Below, piece by piece: positions 17,271-26,425 of a stretch of 64,000 nucleotides of DNA (position 1 is the stretch's first letter; the number at the start of each line of letters is the position of its first letter). This stretch comes from VAZQ01 sp035263865 (GTDB taxonomy: Bacteria; Pseudomonadota; Alphaproteobacteria; Rhizobiales; Xanthobacteraceae), in NCBI GenBank assembly GCA_035263865.1, contig DATFQX010000270.1, positions 1 to 64,000 on the forward strand, written 5' to 3'. The notes under the pieces are model-generated. The model was not told the origin of the DNA and did no database searches. It was given only the letters and a program-made list of their open reading frames with translations. Both the position numbers and the translations under genes were made by a program.

Positions 17271-18029
17271 TCACTCGGCGTCGTGGAAGATGATCCCCAG
17301 CGTGTGGCGAGAACCCGAGCGCAACCGGCTCACGCCGTGGCGCATGTTGACGCGGTAGGTGCCGCGCGTGCCTCGAACCGGCCGGTGATGCACGGGAAAG
17401 ATCACGCCTTCACCCTGCGCCAGCGGAACGATTTCCGCCCGCGACTGCATGCGCGGCCGCTGCTCGGTGAGCACAAATTCACCTCCGGTGAAATCGTCGC
17501 CCGGACGGGACAGCAGGAAGGCAACCTGCAATGGGAACACGTGCTCTCCGTAGAGATCTTGATGCAGACAATTGTAGTCGCCGACGCCATAGGCGAGGAG
17601 AAGCGGCGTGGGTTTCGCTTGCCCGGCTTTATGACAACGCGCGAGATAGCTCGCGTGATCGCGCGGAAACCGCACCCCGATCCCAAGGACTTCGTTCCAC
17701 CGATTGGCGATATCGGCGAGCGGCGGATAAAGCGCGACCCGCAGCGCCGCCACCAGTTCCGGCAACGGATAGGCGAAGTATTTGTATTCGCCGCGCCCGA
17801 AGCCATGCCGTACCATCACCACACGGCTTCGAAACAGCGCGTCAGAGGCGTAACTCGTAGCGAGCGCGGAACATTGCTGCGCTGTCAGCAGCCGCCCGGT
17901 CGTCGCGCAACCGTGGTTATCGAGCTCCGCGGCGATGCCCGTCCACTCGAGCGCGGCGATTTGCGCGGCGAGCACGCCTCCTTCAGCGCCGGATGCATGC
18001 TCGCGCCTGACGGAGAGGACGCGAGTCAT
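17271..18029 (-). CDS. 2OG-Fe(II) oxygenase, translationally coupled to ada
   Basis: A 252-aa 2-oxoglutarate/Fe(II) dioxygenase-fold protein. The iron triad is visible as HQD in DYNCLHQDLYGEHVFPLQ, a distal His in the FPVHHRPVRGTRGTYRVNMRHGVS region, and the 2OG-binding Arg after it. The start codon overlaps the ada stop codon (ATGA, 18026-18029), so the two are coupled. Its partner suggests alkylation damage repair analogous to AlkB, but it is not an obvious AlkB orthologue and its substrate is unknown. Confidence 0.8.
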   Translation of the reverse strand: MTRVLSVRREHASGAEGGVLAAQIAALEWTGIAAELDNHGCATTGRLLTAQQCSALATSYASDALFRSRVVMVRHGFGRGEYKYFAYPLPELVAALRVALYPPLADIANRWNEVLGIGVRFPRDHASYLARCHKAGQAKPTPLLLAYGVGDYNCLHQDLYGEHVFPLQVAFLLSRPGDDFTGGEFVLTEQRPRMQSRAEIVPLAQGEGVIFPVHHRPVRGTRGTYRVNMRHGVSRLRSGSRHTLGIIFHDAE

Positions 18030-19114
18030 GCCGCCTTCTCCCGATCCAGCAATCCGCGTTTTCGCTCGATACCCCAGCGATAGCCGGAGACTGCGCCATC
18101 GGTGCGCACAATGCGGTGGCAAGGAATAGCGACGGCAATACCATTTGCGCCGCAAGCCTGTGCCACTGCGCGCACGGCTTTCGGCGCGCCAATCCGCTTG
18201 GCGAGATCGCGATAGCTTGCGGTGGACCCTGCGGGGATCTCGCGGATCGCCTTCCACACCCGCTGTTGGAAGGCGGTGCCGCGGATGTCGAGCGGCAGAT
18301 CGAGGCCACGAGCCGGCGTCTCGACAAAACCGACCACCTGCGCCACAAGCCGCTCGAACGCTTTATCGCCGCCAAGAAGCTGCGCTTTTGGGAAGCGGTC
18401 CTGCAGAGCGCGGACCAACGTCTCGGGATCGTCGCCGAACTCGATCGCGCACACCCCTTTGCTCGTGGCGGCGACGAGGATCGAACCGAACGAGCACTGG
18501 CCAACCGCAAAGCGAATGACGTTGCCGCTCCCGCCGCTGCGGAACTGCGTTGGCGTCATGCCGAGCAGACCGGGCGCGGCGGCGTAGAACCGTCCGTTGG
18601 AGTTGAAGCCGGCGCCATAGATCGCTTGCGTGACGCTTTCGCCGGAGGAGAGCTCCTCGCGCACCCGCTTGCCGCGATGGCCCGCGGCATAGGCCTTCGG
18701 CGTCACACCCGTGACTGCCTTGAACACGCGGTGGAAATGGAAGCGGCTCATGCCGGCGGCGCTTGCCAGCGCCTCGAGGCTCGGCGCCTCCTCCGCGTCT
18801 TCGATCAGGCGGCACGCCCGCGCGACGGCGCCTGCGTGCACGTCGGCGAGCGCGGGTGAATTTGGTCGGCAGCGTTTGCACGGCCGAAATCCCGCGCGCT
18901 CGGCATCGGTACAGGTTCTGTAGAAGGCCACGTTATCGCGTCGCGGCAGACGCGCCGCGCACGACGGCCGGCAATAGACGCCGGTCGTGCGCACAGAATA
19001 AACGAATGCGCCGTCGGCGGCGCGATCGCGCCGTTCCACCGCGCTCCAGCACGCGTCATTGTCAAGCGGCGCCAATTTTTCCGATTTTTTGGCGGTTCGC
19101 ATGGTCAAGGACAT
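18026..19114 (-). CDS. ada: Ada: methylphosphotriester-DNA/O6-methylguanine methyltransferase and AraC-type activator
   Basis: A 362-aa three-part protein. N-Ada zinc domain (about 20-95): TTGVYCRPSCAARLP and GFRPCKRCRP provide the four Cys, one the methyl acceptor. Central AraC-type HTH (about 100-185). C-terminal O6-alkylguanine transferase with the acceptor motif AIPCHRIV and preceding QRVWKAIREIPAGSTASY. On methylation, Ada activates its own operon, here also encoding the 2OG oxygenase. I searched the upstream gap for an Ada box (AAT-N6-GCAA) and found none exact. Confidence 0.95.
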   Translation of the reverse strand: MSLTMRTAKKSEKLAPLDNDACWSAVERRDRAADGAFVYSVRTTGVYCRPSCAARLPRRDNVAFYRTCTDAERAGFRPCKRCRPNSPALADVHAGAVARACRLIEDAEEAPSLEALASAAGMSRFHFHRVFKAVTGVTPKAYAAGHRGKRVREELSSGESVTQAIYGAGFNSNGRFYAAAPGLLGMTPTQFRSGGSGNVIRFAVGQCSFGSILVAATSKGVCAIEFGDDPETLVRALQDRFPKAQLLGGDKAFERLVAQVVGFVETPARGLDLPLDIRGTAFQQRVWKAIREIPAGSTASYRDLAKRIGAPKAVRAVAQACGANGIAVAIPCHRIVRTDGAVSGYRWGIERKRGLLDREKAA

Positions 19115-19350
19115 GGTCTTGCTCCATCAGATTTGCGGATCGCTCCGCGTCCCTGGTGGCAATCTATGGATCGCAGCACCGCAAGCACTCCGGTCCTTGC
19201 TGTCAAATCAAAGATAAGCGCGCCACCCGATTTCCGCGACAGTGCAGCGGCGGCCGCACCCGGGGCCAAACATGGCGCGTCGCGACAGTTGACCAATGCC
19301 CGGTTGCTGCCCTAGTGCCTTGGTAAGTATTTGGCAGGCATACTCATTCC

Positions 19351-21975
19351 ATGGCGATCGAACGCTACAATGCCCGCGAGGCGGAGGCCCGCTGGCAGAA
19401 AATGTGGGACGAGCGGGGTATTTTCGCCACCCGTAACGACGATCCGCGCCAGAAATACTACGTGCTGGAGATGTTCCCGTATCCGTCGGGACGCATCCAC
19501 ATGGGGCACGTGCGCAACTACACCATGGGCGACGTGGTCGCGCGCTTCAAACGCGCCATGGATCTCAACGTGCTGCATCCCATGGGCTGGGACGCGTTCG
19601 GCATGCCGGCGGAGAACGCCGCCATGGAACGCCAGGTCCATCCCAAGGCCTGGACCTATCAGAACATCGCCGCGATGAAGGCGCAGCTCAAATCAATGGG
19701 GCTTTCGCTCGACTGGGCGCGCGAGGTGGCGACCTGCGATCCCGCCTACTACAAGCACCAGCAAAAGATGTTTCTCGACTTTCTCCGCGCAGATCTGGTC
19801 GAGCGCAAGCTGGGCAAGGTGAATTGGGATCCGGTCGACCAGACTGTGCTCGCCAACGAGCAAGTGATCGACGGCCGCGGCTGGCGTTCCGGCGCAGTGG
19901 TCGAGCAGCGCGAAATGCCGCAATGGTATTTCCGCATCACGGAATTTTCCGAGGATTTGCTGCAGGCCCTCGACCGGCTCGACCGCTGGCCCGAGAAGGT
20001 TCGCGTGATGCAGCGCAATTGGATCGGCCGCTCCGAGGGGCTTCTCATCCGCTTTGCGCTCGATCCCAGCACAACGCCGAATGCGGAAGACGCACTCGAA
20101 ATCTTCACCACGCGGCATGATACGCTCTTCGGCGCCAAGTTCATGGCGCTTTCGCCCGACCATCCCCTCGCCGCCGCTGCGGCAGCCAAGAACCCCGCGC
20201 TTGCGGCATTCATCGCGGAGTGCAGACGCCACGGCACGGCACAGCAGTTGATAGATACCGCCGAGAAGAAGGGTTTCGACACCGGGATGAAGGCTCTCCA
20301 TCCCTTCGATCCAAACTGGAAGCTTCCGGTCTATGTCGCCAACTTCGTCGTGATGGACTACGGCACGGGCGCGATCTTCGGCTGCCCGGCACACGACCAG
20401 CGCGACCTCGACTTCACCAACAAATATGGGCTCGGCAATACGCCGGTGGTGTGCCCGCCGGGTCAGGAGGCCAACACCTTCATCATCACCGACACCGCAT
20501 ATGACGGTGACGGACGATTGATCAATTCGCGCTTTCTCGACGGCATGAGCGTGGAGCAAGCGAAGGAAGAGGTCGCGCGACGGCTCGAGCGCGCATCGCA
20601 CGGCAATTCTCCCATCGGCATCCGCCAGGTCAATTTCCGCCTGCGCGACTGGGGCATTTCGCGCCAGCGCTACTGGGGCTGCCCGATTCCTGTGATCCAC
20701 TGCGAGCGCTGCGGGATCGTGCCGGTATCGGAACACGATCTGCCAATCACTTTGCCGGACGATGTGACTTTCGATCGACCCGGCAATCCACTCGACCACC
20801 ATCCGACTTGGAAAAACGTGACGTGCCCGGAATGCGGAGCGGCGGCCCGGCGCGAAACGGATACCATGGACACGTTCGTCGACTCCTCCTGGTACTTCAT
20901 TCGCTTCACCGATCCTTGGACGAGCTATCCAACGAATCGCGCCGTCGCCGACTGGATGATGCCCGTCGATCAATATATCGGCGGCATCGAGCACGCCATT
21001 CTGCACCTGCTCTACAGCCGCTTCTTCACGCGCGCGATGCGCGCGACCGGGCACATCGACCTCGATGAGCCGTTCACAGGTCTGTTCACTCAGGGCATGG
21101 TCGTACACGAAACCTATCAGGCCGCGAACGGCGAATGGGTCATGCCCGCGGAGGTGAGAGTCGAAGGCGCGGGCGAAGAACGTAAAGCCAAACTGCTCGC
21201 AACCGGTGACGCGGTCGCGATCGGTCCCATTGAGAAGATGTCGAAGTCGAAGCGCAACACGGTCGACCCCGATGACATCATCGCCAGCTACGGCGCCGAC
21301 ACCGCGCGCTGGTTCATGCTTTCCGATTCGCCTCCCGAACGCGATGTGATCTGGACCGAGGAGGGCGTACAGGGCGCGTGGCGCTTCGTACAACGGCTCT
21401 GGCGGCTCGTGCACGAGGCCGCAGAGGTGGCCGCACCGTCCGATCTTGCCCGCCCTGCCCACTTCGGCGAGGCCGCGCTCGCTTTGCGTAAAGCCGCCCA
21501 TCGCGCGCTCGCGCGCGTCTCGGAGGATATCGAGCGGCTACGTTTCAACGTGTGCGTCGCGCATATCTACGAGCTGGCCAACGCGTTCCAGAGCTCGCTG
21601 GCCGAGCTCGAGGCTGAGCCGACGGCGGATTACCGCTGGGCGGTGCGGGAGGCGGCCGACATCCTGGTGCGGCTGTTTCACCCGATGATGCCGCATCTGG
21701 CGGAAGAGTGCTGGGCCGCGCTCGGCCACAAAACCCTTGTTGCTTCAGAGACTTGGCCCCAGCTCGAGGCGGATCTTCTGGTCGAGAACACGATCACACT
21801 TCCGGTCCAAATCAATGGTAGGAAGCGCGGCGATGTCACAGTCGCTCGCAATGCTGCCAATTCCGAGATCGAGTCCGCTGTTTTGGCGCTCGATGCGGTA
21901 AAACGGGCGCTCGATGGCAGGCCGCCCAAGAAAGTGATCGTCGTTCCGCAAAGGATCGTCAATGTGGTGGCATGA
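19351..21975 (+). CDS. leuS: Leucyl-tRNA synthetase
   Basis: An 874-aa class Ia synthetase. The HIGH-like GRIHMGHVRNYTMGD is near residues 50-64, the CP1 editing domain contains GTGAIFGCPAHDQRD, zinc-like Cys pairs occur in CERCGIVPV and CPECGAAARR, and KMSKSKRNTVDP marks the KMSKS loop; the C-terminal domain ends PKKVIVVPQRIVNVVA. Full length. lptE and holA follow on the same strand, the usual order in alphaproteobacteria. Confidence 0.98.
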   Translation: MAIERYNAREAEARWQKMWDERGIFATRNDDPRQKYYVLEMFPYPSGRIHMGHVRNYTMGDVVARFKRAMDLNVLHPMGWDAFGMPAENAAMERQVHPKAWTYQNIAAMKAQLKSMGLSLDWAREVATCDPAYYKHQQKMFLDFLRADLVERKLGKVNWDPVDQTVLANEQVIDGRGWRSGAVVEQREMPQWYFRITEFSEDLLQALDRLDRWPEKVRVMQRNWIGRSEGLLIRFALDPSTTPNAEDALEIFTTRHDTLFGAKFMALSPDHPLAAAAAAKNPALAAFIAECRRHGTAQQLIDTAEKKGFDTGMKALHPFDPNWKLPVYVANFVVMDYGTGAIFGCPAHDQRDLDFTNKYGLGNTPVVCPPGQEANTFIITDTAYDGDGRLINSRFLDGMSVEQAKEEVARRLERASHGNSPIGIRQVNFRLRDWGISRQRYWGCPIPVIHCERCGIVPVSEHDLPITLPDDVTFDRPGNPLDHHPTWKNVTCPECGAAARRETDTMDTFVDSSWYFIRFTDPWTSYPTNRAVADWMMPVDQYIGGIEHAILHLLYSRFFTRAMRATGHIDLDEPFTGLFTQGMVVHETYQAANGEWVMPAEVRVEGAGEERKAKLLATGDAVAIGPIEKMSKSKRNTVDPDDIIASYGADTARWFMLSDSPPERDVIWTEEGVQGAWRFVQRLWRLVHEAAEVAAPSDLARPAHFGEAALALRKAAHRALARVSEDIERLRFNVCVAHIYELANAFQSSLAELEAEPTADYRWAVREAADILVRLFHPMMPHLAEECWAALGHKTLVASETWPQLEADLLVENTITLPVQINGRKRGDVTVARNAANSEIESAVLALDAVKRALDGRPPKKVIVVPQRIVNVVA

Positions 21976-22069
21976 CAAGGGTACGGCTCTACTCGGCTCT
22001 TGCGCCCGATGGCGCGCGGGGCCGAAGCAGGCCGCGCCTTGCTCGACCGTCTCCGCGCGGGCGAAGCTG

Positions 22070-22597
22070 ATGCGCGCCTTCGGCGCGCTGGCGCTCGCCG
22101 CGTTGAGTGCCGGGTGCTTCCAACCGCTTTACGGCGACCAATCGCCAACCGGGGGGCCGGTGTTGCGCGACCAGCTCGCCGCGGTGAACGTCGAGCAGAT
22201 TTTTGCGCCAAAAGGAACCGACGAGGCGCGGATCGCGGTCGAAATCCGCAATGCGCTGCTCTTTGACTTCACCGGTGGCGGCTACGCGGCGCCACCCCTT
22301 CATCGGCTGAAGATCTCCATCACCTCCACACGTGCATCGATCATCGTCGACGTGAACACCTCGCGCCCCGATGTGGAGAACTACGGCATCAATGCCACGT
22401 ACACCTTGACCGAAATCGCAACTGGCAAGGTAGTGGTAACCGGCACGACCTTCTCCCGCGTGTCCTATGACGTTCCAGGCCAGGAGCAACGGTTTGCACG
22501 CGTGCGCGGATTGCGGGATGCCGAGCAGCGCGCGGCGAAAGTGATCGCCGACAATATCAGGTCGCGGCTTACATCCTATTTCATTGCTGGAACGTAA
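22070..22597 (+). CDS. lptE: LPS-assembly lipoprotein LptE
   Basis: About 175 aa, an outer-membrane lipoprotein that plugs the LptD barrel. The signal peptide MRAFGALALAALSAGC ends in lipobox LSAGC, followed by FQPLYGD, a common LptE start. The rest has RIAVEIRNALLFDF, YGINATYTLTEIATGKVV and a C-terminal RLTSYF. The frame is open back to 21962, overlapping leuS, but ATG 22070 places the signal peptide correctly; the upstream Shine-Dalgarno is poor. It lies between leuS and holA as in related genomes. Confidence 0.88.
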   Translation: MRAFGALALAALSAGCFQPLYGDQSPTGGPVLRDQLAAVNVEQIFAPKGTDEARIAVEIRNALLFDFTGGGYAAPPLHRLKISITSTRASIIVDVNTSRPDVENYGINATYTLTEIATGKVVVTGTTFSRVSYDVPGQEQRFARVRGLRDAEQRAAKVIADNIRSRLTSYFIAGT

Positions 22598-22715
22598 GAG
22601 CGCTCCTGCCAATCGTCATTGAACAGACCTCGCGGAAGCGCCCTCCCGATTTGAAGCGGGCAGAACACTTGTTGCTGCAGCTGCCTCGGCATGACGCGGG
22701 AGATCGGGAGATCTC

Positions 22716-23738
22716 ATGGTTGCGCTGAAAGCCTCCGAGGTCGAGAGCTTCCTCGCGCGGCCGAATCGGCCGATCGTGCTCATTTTCGGCCCGGACGCGG
22801 GCCTGGTGCGCGAGCGCGCGGAAGCGCTCGTGCGCAAATCGGTTGACGATCCGAAGGATCCATTTCAACTCGCGCGAATGGACGGCGACGAACTCAGCAG
22901 CGAGCCTGCGCGCCTCCTCGAGGAGGCCAACACGGTTCCGCTGTTCGGCGGTCGTCGCGCGGTCTGGATAAAAGCCGGTGCGCGCAATTTTGCTCCCGCG
23001 CTTGAAGCTCTCGTCGCAGCGCCGCCGCCGAATTGCCGCATCGTGATCGAGGCCGGGGACCTCAAGCGCAATGCGCCTCTGCGCGCCGTTTGCGAGCGTG
23101 CGAAGAACGCCGCTGTCCTGCCTTGCTACCCAGACGCGGCAAAAGATTTGACTCGTCTCATCGATGAGGAGATGGGCGAGGCCGGTCTTGCCATATCGGG
23201 CGAGGCGCGCGCCGCTCTCATTCCTTTGCTTGGGGGCGATCGCCTCGCCTCGCGCCATGAAATTCGCAAGGTGGCACTGTTTGCGCGCGGCAAGCGGCGC
23301 GTTGGGCTCGAAGACGTGGCGGCGGTGGTCGCCGACGCCTCGACGCTCGCGCTCGATGATTTGATCGACGCCGCGTTTGCCGGCCGCACCGGCGACGTCG
23401 ATGTCCAGTTCGACAAGGCGCGCACCTCTGGAACGACGCCGGGCGCGATTCTATCGGCCGCGCTGCGACATGTGGCACAGCTGCATAAGGCGAGGCTATC
23501 CGTCGACCAAGGCGACTCGATCAGCCAGGCCGTCGAAGGCATCCAGCCATTCGTTCGTTTCAATCGCAAGTCTGTGGTCGAAACCGCGCTGAGGGCTTGG
23601 ACATCAGTCCGGCTACAGCGCGCGATGGCGCGACTCGGCGAGGCTGCGCTCGACGCACGCCGACAGTCGGCAATGGCCGAACCGATTGCGCGGGGCGCGC
23701 TACTGACGCTCGCGCTTGACGCGCGCCGGAAGCAATAA
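22716..23738 (+). CDS. holA: DNA polymerase III delta subunit
   Basis: A 340-aa clamp-loader subunit that opens the beta clamp. The N-terminal AAA+-like domain begins MVALKASEVESFLARPNRPIVLIFGPDAGLVRERA, with VPLFGGRRAVWIKAG and NCRIVIEAGDLKRNAPLRA; the C-terminal collar follows, ending ARGALLTLALDARRKQ. Length and motif order match HolA. It converges on parB across a 62-bp gap. Confidence 0.95.
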   Translation: MVALKASEVESFLARPNRPIVLIFGPDAGLVRERAEALVRKSVDDPKDPFQLARMDGDELSSEPARLLEEANTVPLFGGRRAVWIKAGARNFAPALEALVAAPPPNCRIVIEAGDLKRNAPLRAVCERAKNAAVLPCYPDAAKDLTRLIDEEMGEAGLAISGEARAALIPLLGGDRLASRHEIRKVALFARGKRRVGLEDVAAVVADASTLALDDLIDAAFAGRTGDVDVQFDKARTSGTTPGAILSAALRHVAQLHKARLSVDQGDSISQAVEGIQPFVRFNRKSVVETALRAWTSVRLQRAMARLGEAALDARRQSAMAEPIARGALLTLALDARRKQ

Positions 23739-23800
23739 CCGCAGAGCTAGTGCGCATCGCCGCAGTGCCAACGGCCAGAGCGCATTAGCGACTGCCCGGA

Positions 23801-24673
23801 TCAATTCTTCTCAAGGCGCCGCAGGAGGTCGTCGAGCTGATCGAGGCTGCGATAATGGATCCGCAGCACGCCACTTTCGCCGCGGTGATCGATCGCGACT
23901 GCAAGGCCAAGCGCGTCCGACACCCGCCGCTCGAGTGCAATCGTATCGGCGTTCTTCACCGCGCGATTTTTACTCGCGTTGCCTGTGCTTGATGCGCGCT
24001 CCTTCGCCAGCGCCTCCACCTGGCGAACATTGAGGCCCCGGTCGACGATCTCGCGCGCCATCTCTTCCGGATCGGGCGCGCCGACGAGCATGCGCGCCGC
24101 GCCAGCCGTAATCTTGCCGGCATGAATATAAGCCTTGACGGGCTCCGGCAGCTTCAACAGGCGCAGTGTATTGCTGACATGACTGCGACTCTTGCCGACG
24201 ACTTTGGCGATATCGTCATGACTGCGCTGGTACTCGCTCGCGAGCGCCTGATATCCGGCCGCTTCCTCCAGAGGATTGAGATCAGTGCGCTGCACGTTCT
24301 CGATGATCGCAAGCTCGAGCGCTTCGCTGTCGCTTGCTTCGATCGGCACGATTGGAATTTCGTGCAGCGCAGCGCGCTGAGCTGCCCGCCAGCGCCGCTC
24401 GCCAGCTATGATTTCGTAGACATCTTTCGCACCGTGTAGCGAACGCACAATGACCGGTTGGATGATGCCGTGCTCCTTTATCGACGCCGCAAGCTCATCG
24501 AGCTCGGTTTCCGGATAGTTGCGCCGGGGATTGCGCGGATTGGGCTTGAGAAACTCGATCGGAACGCGACGTTGATTGCGCGCGCGCTCGGGTGCGCTCG
24601 TCGTTTCGATACCAACGTCGCCCATCAGCGCGGCAAGACCGCGCCCCAGTCGCGATCGGCCCTCATCTGCCAT
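23801..24673 (-). CDS. parB: Chromosome partitioning protein ParB
   Basis: A 290-aa CTP-dependent clamp that loads at parS. The N-terminal SRLGRGLAALMGD motif interacts with ParA; the CTP-binding region has PNPRNPRRNY, GIIQPVIVR, GERRWRAAQ and ENVQRTDLNPLEEA; the HTH KVVGKSRSHVSNTLRLLKLP reads parS; a C-terminal dimerisation domain ends DQLDDLLRRLEKN. It is 26 bp downstream of parA. Two parS sites lie 1.6 and 3.7 kb away in this window. Confidence 0.98.
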   Translation of the reverse strand: MADEGRSRLGRGLAALMGDVGIETTSAPERARNQRRVPIEFLKPNPRNPRRNYPETELDELAASIKEHGIIQPVIVRSLHGAKDVYEIIAGERRWRAAQRAALHEIPIVPIEASDSEALELAIIENVQRTDLNPLEEAAGYQALASEYQRSHDDIAKVVGKSRSHVSNTLRLLKLPEPVKAYIHAGKITAGAARMLVGAPDPEEMAREIVDRGLNVRQVEALAKERASSTGNASKNRAVKNADTIALERRVSDALGLAVAIDHRGESGVLRIHYRSLDQLDDLLRRLEKN

Positions 24674-24699
24674 GTCCGCGCCTCCTCAATCTTATTGTG

Positions 24700-25635
24700 T
24701 CACGCGGCACCGTGCCGCTGATCGGAGTCGATTACGTTCTCGGCGGGCGGCGAGTTCGCCGTCAATTCTTTCTCACGCTGAATGATCTCGGTCGCCAGCC
24801 GCAAATAGGCTTCGCTCCCAACGCATTTGAGATCGTAGACGAGCACCGGTTTACCGTAGGACGGCGCCTCCGATACTCGCACGTTGCGCGGAATGACGGT
24901 GTCGTAGACTTTCTGTTTGCTGTTCGCCCGCACGTCGGCCACGACCTGGTTCGAGAGATTGTTGCGTGCGTCATGCATCGTGAGCACGATGCCGTGAATG
25001 GCGAGCTCGGGGTTGAGCTGGGATTTCACGGTATCAACGGTCTGCAGGAGCTGCGACAATCCTTCCAGCGCGAAGAATTCGCACTGCAGCGGAACTAGAA
25101 CCGCATCTGCCGCCGCCAAAGCGTTGACGGTGAGCAGGTTGAGAGACGGCGGACAATCGATCAGCATGTAGCTGAAATCGCTCACCCGCGCAGTCGCCTT
25201 GCGCATTGGCGCAAGTGCTTGACGCAGCCGGAAAGCTCGATCGCGTTCTTGGCTCACCTCGAGTTCGAGGCCGGAGAGATCGAGCGTCGAAGGCACGATC
25301 GACAGGCGCGGCACCGCGGTTGCCAGCACGGCATCCGACAAACTCGCCGATCCCATCAACACATCGTAAGTCGAGTGGCGACGGTTGCGACGATCAATCC
25401 CGAGGCCGGTCGACGCATTGCCCTGCGGATCAAGATCGATGATCAGCACTCGCTCGCCGATGGCGGCCAGCGCGGTGCCGAGATTGATCGCGGTCGTGGT
25501 CTTGCCGACCCCGCCTTTCTGGTTGGCAATCGCAATCACGCGCAGCAGCGCGGGGTTGGCAATGCGGCTTGCAAGCGGGACAACGGACGGCGTTTGGACC
25601 GGCGACGGCGCCGGCAAATCCGCATGCTCAGTCAT
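24700..25635 (-). CDS. parA: Chromosome partitioning ATPase ParA (Soj)
   Basis: A 311-aa Walker-type ATPase that drives segregation of ParB-parS complexes. An N-terminal extension of about 30 residues precedes IANQKGGVGKTTTAINLG (deviant Walker A), LIIDLDPQGNASTGLG and LIDCPPSLNLLTVNAL (Walker B region). The N-terminal leader is typical of Hyphomicrobiales ParA. Gene order rsmG-parA-parB on the minus strand implies cotranscription. Confidence 0.97.
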   Translation of the reverse strand: MTEHADLPAPSPVQTPSVVPLASRIANPALLRVIAIANQKGGVGKTTTAINLGTALAAIGERVLIIDLDPQGNASTGLGIDRRNRRHSTYDVLMGSASLSDAVLATAVPRLSIVPSTLDLSGLELEVSQERDRAFRLRQALAPMRKATARVSDFSYMLIDCPPSLNLLTVNALAAADAVLVPLQCEFFALEGLSQLLQTVDTVKSQLNPELAIHGIVLTMHDARNNLSNQVVADVRANSKQKVYDTVIPRNVRVSEAPSYGKPVLVYDLKCVGSEAYLRLATEIIQREKELTANSPPAENVIDSDQRHGAA

Positions 25636-25684
25636 GGCATTGCGTCTCGCGTCAAAGGGCCTCGGTCGCGAATCAGGTGAAATG

Positions 25685-26425
25685 TTATGGCCTTACATTG
25701 CGCCGCTCCACATCGCGGATGACGACAATGTGCCCCGCAGGTTCAATGCGGCTGAGCACCAGCGCGGCCGCCATGATCCACCCCTCACTGGCGGCCGACT
25801 CACGCGCGTCTTTAAGCTCAAGCTCTGCATGTCGCCCCTTCGGGAACAAGCCCACCGCGCCGCTTTTCCCCAGAAGCGGAAAGCATTGGTCCAGCAATGA
25901 CTTGAGTGGAGCAACGGCGCGGGCGGTGACGACATCCGGCCCGCCTTCGAAGCTCGCCACGAATTCCTCCAGGCGCGTGGCATGCACGCTCGCTGGCGCT
26001 GCGGTCAGGCGTTGGGCTTCACGGAGGAATGCCGCTTTTTTGTTATTGCTTTCAATAAGATGCACGTGAGCGCCGGGCCTGTCCGCAAGCGCACAAGCAA
26101 TCACCAAGCCGGGGAAACCGCCCCCCGCCCCCAGATCGACCCAAATCCGCGCATTTGGCGCGAGGTTTAACAGCTGTAGCGAGTCGGCGATGTGCCGTGT
26201 CCACAGGTCTGAAACCGTGGATGGCGCAATCAGATTTGTGGTCTGCTGCCACGTCAGCAGAAGCCCAACGAAGCGATCGAGGCGTTCCAATGTTTCACGT
26301 GAAACGGGCGTGAGCTTAAGCGCGCGCGCACGGTCTGCAGCTGCAGGCGCAAGAGGTGCCCTTCGCCCGCTTCCCCGGCTCCTCTGCTCCGGATTGGAAG
26401 GGGGCCGGCGGCGGCGCGGCGACAT
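25685..26425 (-). CDS. rsmG: 16S rRNA (guanine527-N7)-methyltransferase RsmG
   Basis: A 246-aa SAM-dependent methyltransferase. VSRETLERLDRFVGLLLTWQQTTNLIAPST, IADSLQLL, WVDLGAGGGFPGLVIA (SAM loop), LIESNNKKAAFLRE and VTARAVAPLKSLL are signature segments. The VSRET codons are themselves a parS site (26291-26306). A basic, Pro-rich N-terminal extension of about 35 residues may not be essential. The ATG shares one nucleotide with the mnmG stop (TGATG). Confidence 0.95.
   Translation of the reverse strand: MSPRRRRPPSNPEQRSRGSGRRAPLAPAAADRARALKLTPVSRETLERLDRFVGLLLTWQQTTNLIAPSTVSDLWTRHIADSLQLLNLAPNARIWVDLGAGGGFPGLVIACALADRPGAHVHLIESNNKKAAFLREAQRLTAAPASVHATRLEEFVASFEGGPDVVTARAVAPLKSLLDQCFPLLGKSGAVGLFPKGRHAELELKDARESAASEGWIMAAALVLSRIEPAGHIVVIRDVERRNVRP
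26291..26306. promoter_or_regulatory. parS site inside rsmG
   Basis: TGTTTCACGTGAAACG carries the perfect 14-bp palindrome GTTTCACGTGAAAC, the universal chromosomal parS core bound by ParB. It lies within rsmG, where it encodes the conserved VSRET peptide. Confidence 0.95.

Noticed and set aside
19115..19350. Ada box in the ada-leuS gap
   Set aside because: The nearest match (AAT and GCAA separated by 8 nt) does not have the required 6-nt spacing.
19693..21501. 602-codon minus-strand open frame
   Set aside because: Entirely antisense to leuS, which has all synthetase motifs.
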